DNA from: Ruminococcus flavefaciens
GTDB lineage: Bacteria; Bacillota; Clostridia; Oscillospirales; Ruminococcaceae
Length of the DNA stretch: 49,490 nucleotides
Reading direction: 5' to 3'
Assembly (NCBI GenBank): GCA_015067005.1
Contig: SVNH01000022.1
Location: forward strand, 1-49,490
Part shown: positions 1-8,844 of the stretch, piece by piece
Layout: every line of letters starts with the position of its first letter
How positions within the stretch are numbered: position 1 is the first letter of the stretch
Notes under the pieces: generated by a model
The model's database searches: none
What the model was told of the DNA's origin: nothing
The model's input: the letters and a program-made list of their open reading frames with translations, nothing else
Made by a program: the position numbers and the translations under genes

Positions 1-42
1 CAGGCGTGGCTTGTATTCTAAGCCCCTATGGGGCGTTTACGG

Positions 43-66
43 AAAAACCCCCGGCTCTGCCGGGGG
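43..66 (-). terminator. Rho-independent terminator after the CmpB-like gene
   Basis: An 8-bp perfect GC-rich stem (CCCCCGGC/GCCGGGGG, loop of 3) is followed on the minus strand by TTTTT. It sits 7 bp beyond the stop of the minus-strand gene ending at 74. A second small GCCCC/GGGGC hairpin lies at 22-35 and is unexplained. Confidence 0.9.
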
Positions 67-73
67 ATGTTTA

Positions 74-892
74 TTATTTATTGAGTTTGTTATTAATATC
101 ATTTTTTATAGATCTCAGCTGTTCCTTGAATGAAGGCGGGATGTCGAGTTTAAGCTTAGGAAACGCTTTTTCGAGACGTTTCATGACAGCACCCTTATTT
201 TCAAGTATCTCTTTGTACTTCCTGCGAAGTTCTTCAAGTTTAGCGCGCTGAGCAGCTGTAAGTTCTTCGGTTTCAGACTTATATACTTTAGCGCTTTCAA
301 CAGCATCGAAGAGCTTTTCACCTGTCTTGTCTGAGATCTTTCGCATCTGAGCAGAGATATTGTCGAGGAGGACAAGCCGTTTATTGATGTGTACGATAGC
401 CATAACTGTTACTATCATATCACTCATGAATCCAACTGAGAACAGCAAAATGAATATCAGTCCGAAGTTATGAGGAACAGCATCAGTAAAGTGCTGTATA
501 GCCGGATGTATAAGTCTTACGACTATCAGACAGGCGATTCCCCATAGCAGTGAGAATTTCAGACATATATATCCGCCTATGTTGAAATGCTCGCCGGAAT
601 AGTCCCACCAGTGCATATGGAATATTTTTTCAAGCAGGAATCCTGTAATTAATTCGAGGGCGCTTGTAAGTATGACCGAGCCTATAAAGAGTATCAGGAC
701 ATTCTGCTTTATAGGTTCAAGAGCGCCTGTTACTATTATCACACCGAGACCGTAGATAGGGCAGTAAGGACCGTTCAGAAAGCCGCGGTTGATGAATTTT
801 CCGTGCTCGACAGCCTGATATACAACTTCAAGACACCACCCGAAAAACGCATAAATTATGAAGAATGAGACCAGATGATACCAGTCGTACAA
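74..892 (-). CDS. CmpB-like putative ABC-transporter (type IV family) membrane protein
   Basis: This 272-aa integral membrane protein has several hydrophobic segments in its first ~180 residues and a charged, probably coiled-coil tail (about residues 190-272). The N-terminal FFGWCLEVVYQ stretch followed by NRGFLNGPYCPIYG is the hallmark of the PF06541 (ABC_trans_CmpB) family, whose members are common in Clostridia and whose function is not established. The start codon is TTG (890-892) with GGTG five bases upstream; no better ATG keeps the family N-terminus. It lies 35 bp behind the LUD gene on the same strand, so the two are probably cotranscribed, and it ends at the terminator at 43-66. The family call is firm; a transport role is only inherited from the family name. 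Confidence 0.85.
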   Translation of the reverse strand: MYDWYHLVSFFIIYAFFGWCLEVVYQAVEHGKFINRGFLNGPYCPIYGLGVIIVTGALEPIKQNVLILFIGSVILTSALELITGFLLEKIFHMHWWDYSGEHFNIGGYICLKFSLLWGIACLIVVRLIHPAIQHFTDAVPHNFGLIFILLFSVGFMSDMIVTVMAIVHINKRLVLLDNISAQMRKISDKTGEKLFDAVESAKVYKSETEELTAAQRAKLEELRRKYKEILENKGAVMKRLEKAFPKLKLDIPPSFKEQLRSIKNDINNKLNK

Positions 893-927
893 ATTATCAC
901 CGCCTGACGCTTATAGGTTAAGCAGCA

Positions 928-1599
928 TCAATAACCGAGCTCTTCGCCAACGAGAATGACTTTGATGCGTCCCTTGTGACGCTGCTGAGCAGAAATGAGG
1001 TAATTGCAGCATATACGACTATCGCTGCTGCATCCGTCGGACATCTGATGAACTGGTTTAGTGAGTGAAACACATTCACCGTTGATGCCGCAGTATGTAT
1101 CACAGTTCAGGCGAACGCAGTTAGGCGGAGCCGCCTGAGTTTTAACGCGTACCTCAGCTTCAGCGAGATCGTGAACAAGTTTGTTATATCCGGCAATGAT
1201 AATAACAGATTTCGGACCAAAAGCAATAGCAGCAATTCTGTTGCTGTTGCCGTCTACATTGTAAAGAACACCGTCATCAGTTATAGCATTGGCACTTGAA
1301 ATAAAAACATCAGCAGAGAAGGTCTTGCGGTATATCTCTTCGACCTCCTCGCGTGTAGCAGCTTTAGAGCGGTCGAGGTAGTTATATTTGCCGGAATTAA
1401 GCAGATCACGTATACAGCATTCATCCATAGACACAGAACCGCCGTGCGAGACAGTATCGCCGTCATTCATAAGCGACTCAACTATACCTCTGACATCCCC
1501 GGCAGATTCAGCAAAATAGAACTCCATGTTGTTCTTTTTCAGGTTTTCGCCGACCTTCATAATACGTTTTTTTATAGCAGCTGATTTATTAGTGTTCAT
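928..1599 (-). CDS. LUD-domain protein (LutC/YkgG-like)
   Basis: The protein is 223 aa. The N-terminal region with VSHGGSVSMDECCIRDLL and the later GVLYNVDGNSNRIAAIAFGP match the LUD (DUF162) fold seen in the lactate-utilisation protein LutC and in stand-alone YkgG-like proteins. The last ~60 residues hold about ten cysteines (CVRLNCDTYC, GECVS, a CC pair), suggesting metal or Fe-S binding; this is inferred. No lutA or lutB partner is next to it, so a role in lactate oxidation is not supported by context. The ATG at 1597-1599 has AAGGAGT 6-7 bases upstream. It lies between the hpf 3' hairpin and the CmpB-like gene. Confidence 0.85.
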   Translation of the reverse strand: MNTNKSAAIKKRIMKVGENLKKNNMEFYFAESAGDVRGIVESLMNDGDTVSHGGSVSMDECCIRDLLNSGKYNYLDRSKAATREEVEEIYRKTFSADVFISSANAITDDGVLYNVDGNSNRIAAIAFGPKSVIIIAGYNKLVHDLAEAEVRVKTQAAPPNCVRLNCDTYCGINGECVSLTKPVHQMSDGCSSDSRICCNYLISAQQRHKGRIKVILVGEELGY

Positions 1600-1624
1600 G
1601 ATAAAACTCCTTATACTAAATTAA

Positions 1625-1648
1625 TATGCGGGACAGAAGTCCCGCATA
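1625..1648 (-). terminator. Hairpin after hpf, likely terminator
   Basis: TATGCGGGAC/GTCCCGCATA forms a perfect 10-bp stem with an AGAA loop between the hpf stop and the LUD start. The minus-strand tail (ATTAATTTAG) is only moderately T-rich, so termination may be partial and the LUD gene may receive read-through. Confidence 0.6.
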
Positions 1649-1672
1649 CGAAAATACTTAATTTTAATGAGA

Positions 1673-2200
1673 TCAAGCGTTATCAGGTTCGAGGACGGAG
1701 TAATTGCCGTCATCACGCTTATAGACAACGTTTATCTGACCGGTTTCAGCGTTGCTGAACATAAAGAATTCATGATCGAGCATATTCATCTGAAGAATAG
1801 CCTCATCAACGTTCATAGGACGCATCTTGAACTTTTTATGCTTAATGACTTCATAGTCAACTGTATCAGGAACAGGATAAGCGAAAGCCTCCTTAAAAGC
1901 TGTATCCTTGAGTTTCTTTTCAACCTTGGTCTTATTCTTTCTGATCTGTCTGATGATCTTATCGATAGCGTCATCAAGGGCAACGTATTTATCTTCTGCT
2001 GATCTCTCAGCGCGGAAGATCATGCTGTTGTACTTAACAGTAAGTTCGAGCTCGATCTGGTTTTTGAGTTCAGATAAAACTATCTTTGAATCAGCTTCAT
2101 CTCCGAAGAACTTTCCGAGACGCGAATCGATTCGTTTTTCAGCGTATTCTGTAAAGTTTTGTGGTATCTGCATTTTCTTAGCTGTAATAGTAGTTTTCAT
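1673..2200 (-). CDS. hpf: Ribosome hibernation promoting factor, long form
   Basis: At 175 aa this is a long-form HPF. An N-terminal S30AE/YfiA domain (about 1-100, beginning MKTTITAKKMQIPQNFTEYAEKR) binds the 30S subunit. A C-terminal domain (about 115-175, KHKKFKMRPMNVDEAILQM...HEFFMFSNAETG) mediates 100S dimer formation in Firmicutes. The length and both domains fit the family. The start has an AAAAGGAGG site 7-8 bases upstream. It has its own promoter at 2253-2281 and a short 5' UTR with a hairpin, and ends at a hairpin at 1625-1648. It is probably induced in slow growth, as in relatives. Confidence 0.95.
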   Translation of the reverse strand: MKTTITAKKMQIPQNFTEYAEKRIDSRLGKFFGDEADSKIVLSELKNQIELELTVKYNSMIFRAERSAEDKYVALDDAIDKIIRQIRKNKTKVEKKLKDTAFKEAFAYPVPDTVDYEVIKHKKFKMRPMNVDEAILQMNMLDHEFFMFSNAETGQINVVYKRDDGNYSVLEPDNA

Positions 2201-2217
2201 AGTAGTCCTCCTTTTAG

Positions 2218-2237
2218 GCTTTGGAACAACCCAAAGC
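2218..2237 (-). other. 5' UTR hairpin of hpf
   Basis: GCTTTGG/CCAAAGC form a perfect 7-bp stem with a 6-base loop just upstream of the hpf Shine-Dalgarno. It may stabilise the mRNA or tune translation; the function is unknown. Confidence 0.45.
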
Positions 2238-2252
2238 TTACTTTGTAGTTAT

Positions 2253-2281
2253 ATTATACCATAACGTCTTGATATATACAA
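2253..2281 (-). promoter_or_regulatory. Sigma-A promoter of hpf
   Basis: On the minus strand TTGTAT (2276-2281) and TATAAT (2253-2258) are separated by 17 bp, giving a start about 45 bp upstream of hpf. Confidence 0.8.
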
Positions 2282-2345
2282 GTGATTTTTGTTAATTTCG
2301 TTGATACTGCACAAAGAAAAATTAGATATTTATATATTTTGACGT

Positions 2346-3722
2346 TTAATCGTTGAGGTCAGCTGCGAGGCTGTCGAGTAAAACTTGGGCTATATACTCA
2401 GTTTTCATATAAGTAATATTTGTGTTTTCGATGAGAATACAGAATGCTACCGGAAGATCAGGATCGTCACAGAAACCGACAAGAAGTGAGTTTTCGTTCT
2501 TGCCGTCATCGACCTGAGCAGTACCGCTCTTAACGCCGACAGAGTGGTTATATATGAGGTATGAGTAGTTGTTAGCACCGTTGGTGAGGAGCATTTGCTT
2601 CATAGTCTGAGCAGTTCCGGATGAGAACATACTGCCCGAATATTTTGTTGAAGCCTTTTCAGATACATTGCCCTTAACGTCAGTGACCTTGCTTATGAGA
2701 TAAGGCATGGTAGCTTTTCCCGTACCGTTAGCGATAGCGCTCTGCCACATCATAAGCTGTATCGGGCTTACAAGAGTATCACCCTGTCCCATACATCCCC
2801 ACTGAGTCTGGAAATCTGTCGGATCAGTCAGGGTAGTGGAAGCCTTTTCGCATTTGATTCCGTCGATGTCTATGTAGTCCATATCATCGCCGTTCAGAGC
2901 ATAGCCGAGGTCTTCATATTTATCCTTCAGCTTGCTGAAATCAAGATCAGGATCTTCAACGAGCTGAGCAAAGAAAGGATTACAGCTTTTTTCTATTGCC
3001 TGCTGTATATTTAGAGTTCCGTGACCGTATAGCTCGTGGCAGTCGATATCTGCCCCAGATTTATTGGTGTATTTACCCGTACAGGTGAAGCTCTTTGACA
3101 TAAGCTTATCAGCGCCCATGATTTCGAGAGCAGAAAGAACGGTTGACACTTTCTGAGTAGAACCGGGGACAGTTCCGTACATATTCTTGGAAATGAGAGT
3201 AGCGTCGCTGAAATTGTCTATGTTGGCGTAGCCCTTAGTAACATCAAGCGAGGGGAGACTTGTGCAGACGAGTATCTCACCGGTCTTGTAATTGTAAGCA
3301 ACAGCACATCCGTCATTGCCTTGAAAAGCGTTATATACAGCCTTGTTGGCTTTATGGTCGAGGGTAGTATATATAGCAGCCTTACCGCCGTTCTGTACAA
3401 GACCTTCTGAGAAGCTGTAATTATTGAGCTTTTCGAGGTTCTTCGCAACGAGAGTATTATCCATCTGACCTTTGTCGTCGCCGATGAGGTTGCCAACGTC
3501 AATGAATTGATCTTCCGGGTATTTCTGTTCGCCTTCTTTGAGTGAGCCGTCGTAAAGAATAGCACCTTTTCTGTCATAAACGTTGCCGAGCACTCGGTTG
3601 TCGGAGTTCATCATATAGAAGGAAGCCTCACGCTGTATCTTAACAACGAGAACTACCATTCCGGCGATAAAAAGAACGAGGAACAGACTTATAATGTGCT
3701 GACATCTTTTTATACTTTTCAT
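2346..3722 (-). CDS. pbpA: Class B penicillin-binding protein (PbpA-like transpeptidase)
   Basis: This 458-aa protein has a single N-terminal membrane anchor (about 10-28) and a periplasm-side transpeptidase domain that cross-links peptidoglycan. The catalytic motifs are complete: STQK (188-191, active serine), SCN (246-248) and KSGT (398-401). Length and motif spacing resemble actinobacterial PbpA and short clostridial class B PBPs, without PASTA domains. The ATG overlaps the stop of the FtsW/RodA gene by 4 bp (ATGA), so the two are translationally coupled, as expected for a SEDS polymerase and its cognate transpeptidase. It is the last gene of the FHA-ftsW-pbpA operon. No terminator is obvious downstream. 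Confidence 0.93.
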   Translation of the reverse strand: MKSIKRCQHIISLFLVLFIAGMVVLVVKIQREASFYMMNSDNRVLGNVYDRKGAILYDGSLKEGEQKYPEDQFIDVGNLIGDDKGQMDNTLVAKNLEKLNNYSFSEGLVQNGGKAAIYTTLDHKANKAVYNAFQGNDGCAVAYNYKTGEILVCTSLPSLDVTKGYANIDNFSDATLISKNMYGTVPGSTQKVSTVLSALEIMGADKLMSKSFTCTGKYTNKSGADIDCHELYGHGTLNIQQAIEKSCNPFFAQLVEDPDLDFSKLKDKYEDLGYALNGDDMDYIDIDGIKCEKASTTLTDPTDFQTQWGCMGQGDTLVSPIQLMMWQSAIANGTGKATMPYLISKVTDVKGNVSEKASTKYSGSMFSSGTAQTMKQMLLTNGANNYSYLIYNHSVGVKSGTAQVDDGKNENSLLVGFCDDPDLPVAFCILIENTNITYMKTEYIAQVLLDSLAADLND

Positions 3723-5020
3723 GCACTGCGCCTCCTTGTGTTTTTAACCGGTTTGCGGACTTTTTTGGGTACAGCTTCTTCAAAGGAAGGGGAGAGCGAG
3801 GCTGCAAGCATACCAGCCATTAATCCGCTTACAAGCATTGAAGTACCGCCGGATGAGATAAACGGGATAGTAACACCAGTGAAAGGGATAAGATTGCATG
3901 AGCCGAAAATGTTCAGCGACATCTGAACAGTAAAAGCAGCGCATACACCGGCAGCCATAGTACCGTGAAAATAAGAGCGCGGCGGGATAATAAGAGGTAT
4001 AGCCATCATGATTATGATAGCGAAGATCATCATCAGCGCATAGAGAAGTCCCCATTCTTCGCAGACAGTAGCGAATACAATATCGTTATCATGAGCAAAG
4101 ACATTGCAAAGCGAGCCGTATCCCGGACCTTTACCGGTCCAGCCGCCGTTTGCGATACCTATAAGCGCCTGAGACTGCTGATAGCCATTTCCGTTTTTAT
4201 CGCTCCAGATGTCGGCGTGTAAGCGGTCCTGAACATATGAAGGAGCAAATCTTAGTGCGATAATGGCAGCGATTCCGAGGAGCGAGCCGCCAGCAATATA
4301 AGTTTTCTTTGAAAATTTAGTTTTAGGGTAGCATACTCTGAGCAGATAGCCGCAGATATAAATTCCCATAAATGTGGGAAGGCTTCCGAGATCCCTGCAC
4401 CACCACTGAAGCAGACATATTCCCAGCATAATGCCAAACAGTATGATATTTTCATAAGCGACATTGAAAAAGAGAATTTTATGCTTGTTCTGCTGTTCGC
4501 TGACAGACGTTGCACAAGCGAGAATAAACAGAGGCTTCATCAATTCAGAAGGCTGAATCGACATTGAACCGATCGAGATCCACATACTTCGGCTGCCTGT
4601 GAGCGTTAGAATGATAACAGCACATATGCCGATAGCGATGTATATATACATTTTTTTCTGCTGGAGCCACTTGTATTTGCGGCATATAAGAAAAGCGACT
4701 CTGCACGATATAAGTGAAACGATAGCAGTTATGTAATGTTTAAGAGCGTTGCCTGAGAAATGAACGCCGCCGAACGACGATTGGAATATAACGCCCATGT
4801 TGAGAATCAGTATCAGTGCAAGATCTACTGCGTAAGAGGTCTGAGCGAAGAGACGTACTGTTATGAAATAAGCAAGGTCGAGCAGACCAACAGCCGCCGC
4901 AACTTTGATCGGATCAGATATAGAATCGTAGTTGCCGTTGATGAATAAATTTGCAAGCATAGCAGCGTGGGCAACAAGCACGAACAGGCATGAGGAGATA
5001 TAGGATATAGGGTTAGTCAT
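3719..5020 (-). CDS. FtsW/RodA/SpoVE (SEDS) peptidoglycan polymerase
   Basis: The 433-aa polytopic protein has about ten hydrophobic segments. FISSGGTSMLVSGLMAGML near residue 395 is the conserved C-terminal SEDS signature, and GSRSMWISIGSMSIQPSELMKPLFILA is the central QPSE-LK region. SEDS proteins polymerise lipid II glycan strands with a partner class B PBP, here encoded immediately downstream with a 4-bp overlap. Its start overlaps the FHA gene by 8 bp. A basic C-terminal tail (KKVRKPVKNTRRRS) is cytoplasmic. Whether it serves division (FtsW), elongation (RodA) or sporulation (SpoVE) cannot be decided from sequence; the FHA-PBP context recalls actinobacterial rodA-pbpA. Confidence 0.92.
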   Translation of the reverse strand: MTNPISYISSCLFVLVAHAAMLANLFINGNYDSISDPIKVAAAVGLLDLAYFITVRLFAQTSYAVDLALILILNMGVIFQSSFGGVHFSGNALKHYITAIVSLISCRVAFLICRKYKWLQQKKMYIYIAIGICAVIILTLTGSRSMWISIGSMSIQPSELMKPLFILACATSVSEQQNKHKILFFNVAYENIILFGIMLGICLLQWWCRDLGSLPTFMGIYICGYLLRVCYPKTKFSKKTYIAGGSLLGIAAIIALRFAPSYVQDRLHADIWSDKNGNGYQQSQALIGIANGGWTGKGPGYGSLCNVFAHDNDIVFATVCEEWGLLYALMMIFAIIIMMAIPLIIPPRSYFHGTMAAGVCAAFTVQMSLNIFGSCNLIPFTGVTIPFISSGGTSMLVSGLMAGMLAASLSPSFEEAVPKKVRKPVKNTRRRSA

Positions 5021-5429
5021 TCTTGTCTCTCCTTCTTCTGAAAATAAGTCTGTGAGAACCGATATTAATTACGTCATTCTCTCTGAGTTTAGCTTTTTTG
5101 ACGAGATTGCCGTTGACAAACAGACCGGATTTTGAACCAATGTCAGTTATGGTCCAGATACCGTTAGAGATCGTCAGGATAGCGTGATAACGTGATACAG
5201 ACAAGTCAGCGATACGAATATCAGCGGAAGCGTGTCTGCCTATGATGATTTCATCGCATCCGAGAGGAAATACGTTATTTGATCCGGCAAGTTCCATACC
5301 GCCTGTCATATGTTTCCAGTATTTTTTATTGGATTTTCTTTCAGAGTAGGCAGTAAGAATGAGAATAAAAGCACAAATATCAAGAGCCGCAGCAGCTACG
5401 GCGCATAGTATCAGATTTGAAGCATCCAT
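5013..5429 (-). CDS. Membrane-anchored FHA-domain protein
   Basis: The protein is 138 aa: one N-terminal membrane helix (about 5-25) and a C-terminal FHA domain (about 50-135), with the phosphothreonine-binding residues in IIIGRHASADIRI, the SRYH motif and the GLFVNG strand. FHA domains bind phosphothreonine peptides, usually from PknB-type kinases. I chose the ATG at 5427-5429 because GGAGGTCG lies 5-8 bases upstream; a longer reading frame to 5459 lacks a ribosome binding site. It is the first gene of a three-gene operon with an FtsW/RodA protein and a class B PBP, so it probably recruits or regulates the wall-synthesis pair. No kinase gene is in the window. Confidence 0.9.
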   Translation of the reverse strand: MDASNLILCAVAAAALDICAFILILTAYSERKSNKKYWKHMTGGMELAGSNNVFPLGCDEIIIGRHASADIRIADLSVSRYHAILTISNGIWTITDIGSKSGLFVNGNLVKKAKLRENDVINIGSHRLIFRRRRDKND

Positions 5430-5474
5430 AAGCGACCTCCATTGGAATAGAATAGGCACACAGCCACACCTTAC

Positions 5475-5503
5475 ATTATATCACATATTCATTGATAATT
5501 CAA
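5475..5503 (-). promoter_or_regulatory. Sigma-A promoter of the FHA-ftsW-pbpA operon
   Basis: TTGAAT (5498-5503) and TATAAT (5475-5480) on the minus strand are 17 bp apart, about 45 bp upstream of the FHA start. Confidence 0.85.
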
Positions 5504-5524
5504 TATCAAAGATATATAAAGCAT

Positions 5525-5553
5525 AAAAAAGCTGCCGCGGCGAGCAGCAGCTT
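5525..5553 (-). terminator. Terminator of the rnj-ftsH operon
   Basis: The stem AAGCTGC/GCAGCTT is followed on the minus strand by a run of Ts (plus-strand A run at 5525-5530), 8 bp after the ftsH stop. Confidence 0.85.
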
Positions 5554-5560
5554 GATTATA

Positions 5561-7492
5561 TTACATCTCAGGAGTTTCTGGTTCTGTTGATACGTCAGCG
5601 ACCGGAGTTTCATCCTGAACGGTTTCAGCAGGAACATCAATAAGAATGTCCTCAGTGATCTCACCGCGCATAAGCTTTTCGAAGTCTTCACCTGTGATCT
5701 TCTCAAATTTGAGGAGATACTTGGCAAGGAGGTGCAGCTTATCCTCATTAGCTTTGAGTATTGCGGTACAATCATCATAAGCCTTTGCGATGATGGACTT
5801 GACTTCTTCGTCGATCTGAGCCGCAACAGCTTCGCTGTAATTTCTTGTGTGACCGTAGTCTTTACCGAGGAATACTTCATCATTTTCAGAGCCGTAAACA
5901 ACGGTACCAAGCTTTTTGGAGAAGCCATAGCGGGTAACCATATTTCTTGCAGTAGAGGTTGCACGTTCAATATCATTTGAAGCACCGGTACAAATATCGT
6001 CAAGGATAAGTTCCTCAGCAACACGTCCGCCGAGAAGCATGATTATATTCTCACGCATCTGATTGCGTGAAACGTGCTGGTCGTCTGTATCCGGACGGGT
6101 AACAGTAAGACCGGCAGCCATACCGCGCTGAATAATAGTGACCTGATGTACCTTATCCTGTGTAGGAAGGTTGTAAGCAGCAATTGCGTGACCTGATTCA
6201 TGGTAAGCAGTAACACGCCTGTCGTGTTCAGTAACGATCCTTGACTTCTTCTCCGGACCTGCAATGACTTTCATGGTAGCTTCTTCGATGTCAGACTCGG
6301 TGATAGCCATTTTGTCATGTCTTGCAGCGAGGAGAGCAGCTTCGTTGAGAAGGCTTTCGAGATCGGCGCCAGTGAAGCCCTGAGTGGTCTGAGCGATAAC
6401 TTTGAGGTCTACGTCAGGACCGAGCGGCTTATTCTTGGCATGAACTCTGAGTATCTCTTCACGTCCCTTTACATCCGGATAACCTACAACTACCTGTCTG
6501 TCGAATCTTCCCGGACGCAGGAGCGCAGGATCGAGAATATCACGTCTGTTTGTAGCTGCAATTACGATAACGCTTTCGTTGCCGGTAAAACCATCCATTT
6601 CAACGAGAAGCTGGTTAAGAGTCTGTTCGCGCTCATCGTGACCGCCGCCGAGACCTGCGCCTCTGTGACGACCGACAGCATCTATTTCGTCAATGAATAT
6701 GATAGCCGGAGCGTGTTTTTTTGCCTGATCGAAGAGATCACGCACACGCGAAGCACCTACACCGACGAACATTTCAACGAAATCTGAACCTGAAATAGGG
6801 AAGAACGGGCAGCCAGCCTCACCGGCAACAGCTCTTGCAAGAAGAGTTTTACCGGTACCGGGAGGTCCGAGAAGGAGAACACCCTTTGGAACCTTTGCAC
6901 CGATATCTTTGTATTTGTTAGGTGCTTTCAGGAAGTCAACGATCTCTTCGAGCTCCTGTTTTTCTTCATCAGCACCTGCAACGTCTTTGAATGTAGCCTT
7001 ACGGGCATTGAGTTGATTTTTCAGATTAGCTTTTCCAAAGGAGGAATATTTGCTTCCGCCGCTGCTTTGTTTCATCATAAAGTAAAGTATAGCACAGCCG
7101 AGGAGGATGGTAAGGATAACCGGGATAAGGGAATAAAGCCATGTTCTGTCGGTTATCTTTATGAAGTTCTGTTCAACCGGCGGATCATTCGGGTGTTCCT
7201 TATTGTAGTTCTGACGATAGTCTTCCGTATCATCGAGGAATATAGAAACATTAGGAACTTCGTATTTTTTCTTTGTATCAGGATTCTCACGAAGAGCATA
7301 AGTGAGATCGCCTGTACCAAGATCGAGTTCATAATAGCAGACTTCATAATTATCGAACTGTTCCATGACCTCGTTATAACTTACCTTATCGGAATTTTTT
7401 GCAAGTTTAGAACCGATAAAATAAATACAGCCGACAGCAATAAGGATTATGAGCAGATAAGTGAAAATACCTCTGTTCTTTTTGGGTGTCAA
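5561..7492 (-). CDS. ftsH: ATP-dependent zinc metalloprotease FtsH
   Basis: This 643-aa AAA+ membrane protease degrades misassembled membrane proteins and short-lived regulators. Two membrane helices (about 10-28 and 119-140) flank a short extracytoplasmic domain. They are followed by the AAA module with Walker A GPPGTGKT (209-216), Walker B IIFIDEID (264-271) and the second region of homology with [13 protein letters not shown]. The M41 peptidase has the zinc motif HESGH (431-435) and a downstream [10 protein letters not shown] carrying the third ligand. The length is normal. The start codon is TTG (7490-7492) with GGAG 8 bases upstream, 4 bp after the tilS stop. It is the last gene of the rnj operon; tilS-ftsH adjacency is widely conserved in Firmicutes. 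Confidence 0.97.
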   Translation of the reverse strand: MTPKKNRGIFTYLLIILIAVGCIYFIGSKLAKNSDKVSYNEVMEQFDNYEVCYYELDLGTGDLTYALRENPDTKKKYEVPNVSIFLDDTEDYRQNYNKEHPNDPPVEQNFIKITDRTWLYSLIPVILTILLGCAILYFMMKQSSGGSKYSSFGKANLKNQLNARKATFKDVAGADEEKQELEEIVDFLKAPNKYKDIGAKVPKGVLLLGPPGTGKTLLARAVAGEAGCPFFPISGSDFVEMFVGVGASRVRDLFDQAKKHAPAIIFIDEIDAVGRHRGAGLGGGHDEREQTLNQLLVEMDGFTGNESVIVIAATNRRDILDPALLRPGRFDRQVVVGYPDVKGREEILRVHAKNKPLGPDVDLKVIAQTTQGFTGADLESLLNEAALLAARHDKMAITESDIEEATMKVIAGPEKKSRIVTEHDRRVTAYHESGHAIAAYNLPTQDKVHQVTIIQRGMAAGLTVTRPDTDDQHVSRNQMRENIIMLLGGRVAEELILDDICTGASNDIERATSTARNMVTRYGFSKKLGTVVYGSENDEVFLGKDYGHTRNYSEAVAAQIDEEVKSIIAKAYDDCTAILKANEDKLHLLAKYLLKFEKITGEDFEKLMRGEITEDILIDVPAETVQDETPVADVSTEPETPEM

Positions 7493-7496
7493 AAAA

Positions 7497-8843
7497 TCAA
7501 CTCCTATCTATGTTGTTTAAGATCGTGATCCTGAGAAGGTTTTTGGTATTCTCATCAGGGGTAACACGGTCAGCTATTCCGATTTTTTCAGCAAAAATAG
7601 TACCTTGTTCATCTTGTATAAAGTGTAAATAAGGTCGTTCGGCGGAAGTTATCTTTTCGTTGATGATCTTTTTAACGGATGAAGTGAAATTTCTTCCGGA
7701 AAGGCGGATTTTGTCGCCGTATCTGCGGTTGCGTACAAACGCCCTTCCTATTATTTTATCATAATCGAGCACATAAGATGTTAACAAATTATTAACAGCT
7801 TCAATTTTCTTCAAATTATCACATGGAATAAGTTCGCATATCATAAGCCGCTCAGGAAAAATAGAGTTATCACCGATCCTGAGTTCTGCGCAGAGAAGGG
7901 GCATATGGTCATTACTGATAGTAACGAGTTCAAGTTTGTTTCCATCCGAGATCATGAAAATATCGCCGGAGATATTAAGTTTCCCTCCGTTAACGATAAT
8001 ACTGTCGATACTGTCGAGCCTTTCAGCAGAATAGGGCAGCGAATTATCAGTAAGAAGCCTTGCAGCACATCGTTTTCTGATAACGGCGTGGTATTCAGCA
8101 AGACCGCATAGGGTATTATTGCACCTGCACTTATTCTCAGCAAGCTGAGTTTCTTTCTCTATGAGCGAGTTCTCTTCGCGCAGAGCGCTTATAGATTTTA
8201 TAGAAGTGGCGGTAACCGAAGGGTTAAGCTCACGGAGAAGGGGAACGATATTATGCCTTATCTTGTTGCGGGTATAATCATTTGAAAGGTTAGTGCTGTC
8301 GGTGACGTAATTCTGGGAGTTTTCGCTCAGAAAAGCTTCTATCTCAGAACGCTGTACGCTCAGCAGAGGCCGGATGATATTTCCTCTAATCGGAGGTATA
8401 CCAGCGATCCCTTTAAGAGCCGAACCTCTTGTAAGGTTCAGGATGACGGTTTCGAGATTATCGTCTGCATTATGGGCAGTTGCGAGTTTTTTTCCGGCGG
8501 AATGCTCATGGAAAATGCTGTATCTGAGTTTTCTTGCAGCCTCTTCGGTAGAGAGCGAGTTTTCCTCTGCGAATTTTTTAACATTGCATGAGACTGCGGT
8601 AAATTCAATACCAAGCCTGCTGCATAGTTCGCGGCAGAACTGCTCATCGCGGTCGCTCTCAGAACCTCTCAGACAATGGTTTACGTGCAGAGCTTCAACA
8701 GTGATGCCGAGTTTTGAACTCAGCATATTCAGTGACATCAGCAGACAAACGCTGTCTGCACCGCCGGAAAGTCCGCAGATCACAGTATCGCCGGAAACAA
8801 TAAGCTTTTCACTTTTTATAAAATCGTATATTCTGTTTAACAT
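7497..8843 (-). CDS. tilS: tRNA(Ile)-lysidine synthetase
   Basis: TilS converts C34 of tRNA-Ile2 (CAU) to lysidine with ATP and lysine, so that it reads AUA. The 448-aa protein has the PP-loop SGGADS (26-31) in the N-terminal N-type ATPase domain, [18 protein letters not shown], and a C-terminal region (about 370-440) typical of the TilS C-terminal domains. I place the start at ATG 8841-8843, one base past the dnaB stop, with GGAAAG upstream; the frame stays open further upstream into dnaB, but the extra residues do not fit the family. It lies between dnaB and ftsH in the rnj operon. Confidence 0.93.
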   Translation of the reverse strand: MLNRIYDFIKSEKLIVSGDTVICGLSGGADSVCLLMSLNMLSSKLGITVEALHVNHCLRGSESDRDEQFCRELCSRLGIEFTAVSCNVKKFAEENSLSTEEAARKLRYSIFHEHSAGKKLATAHNADDNLETVILNLTRGSALKGIAGIPPIRGNIIRPLLSVQRSEIEAFLSENSQNYVTDSTNLSNDYTRNKIRHNIVPLLRELNPSVTATSIKSISALREENSLIEKETQLAENKCRCNNTLCGLAEYHAVIRKRCAARLLTDNSLPYSAERLDSIDSIIVNGGKLNISGDIFMISDGNKLELVTISNDHMPLLCAELRIGDNSIFPERLMICELIPCDNLKKIEAVNNLLTSYVLDYDKIIGRAFVRNRRYGDKIRLSGRNFTSSVKKIINEKITSAERPYLHFIQDEQGTIFAEKIGIADRVTPDENTKNLLRITILNNIDRS

Positions 8844-8844
8844 A

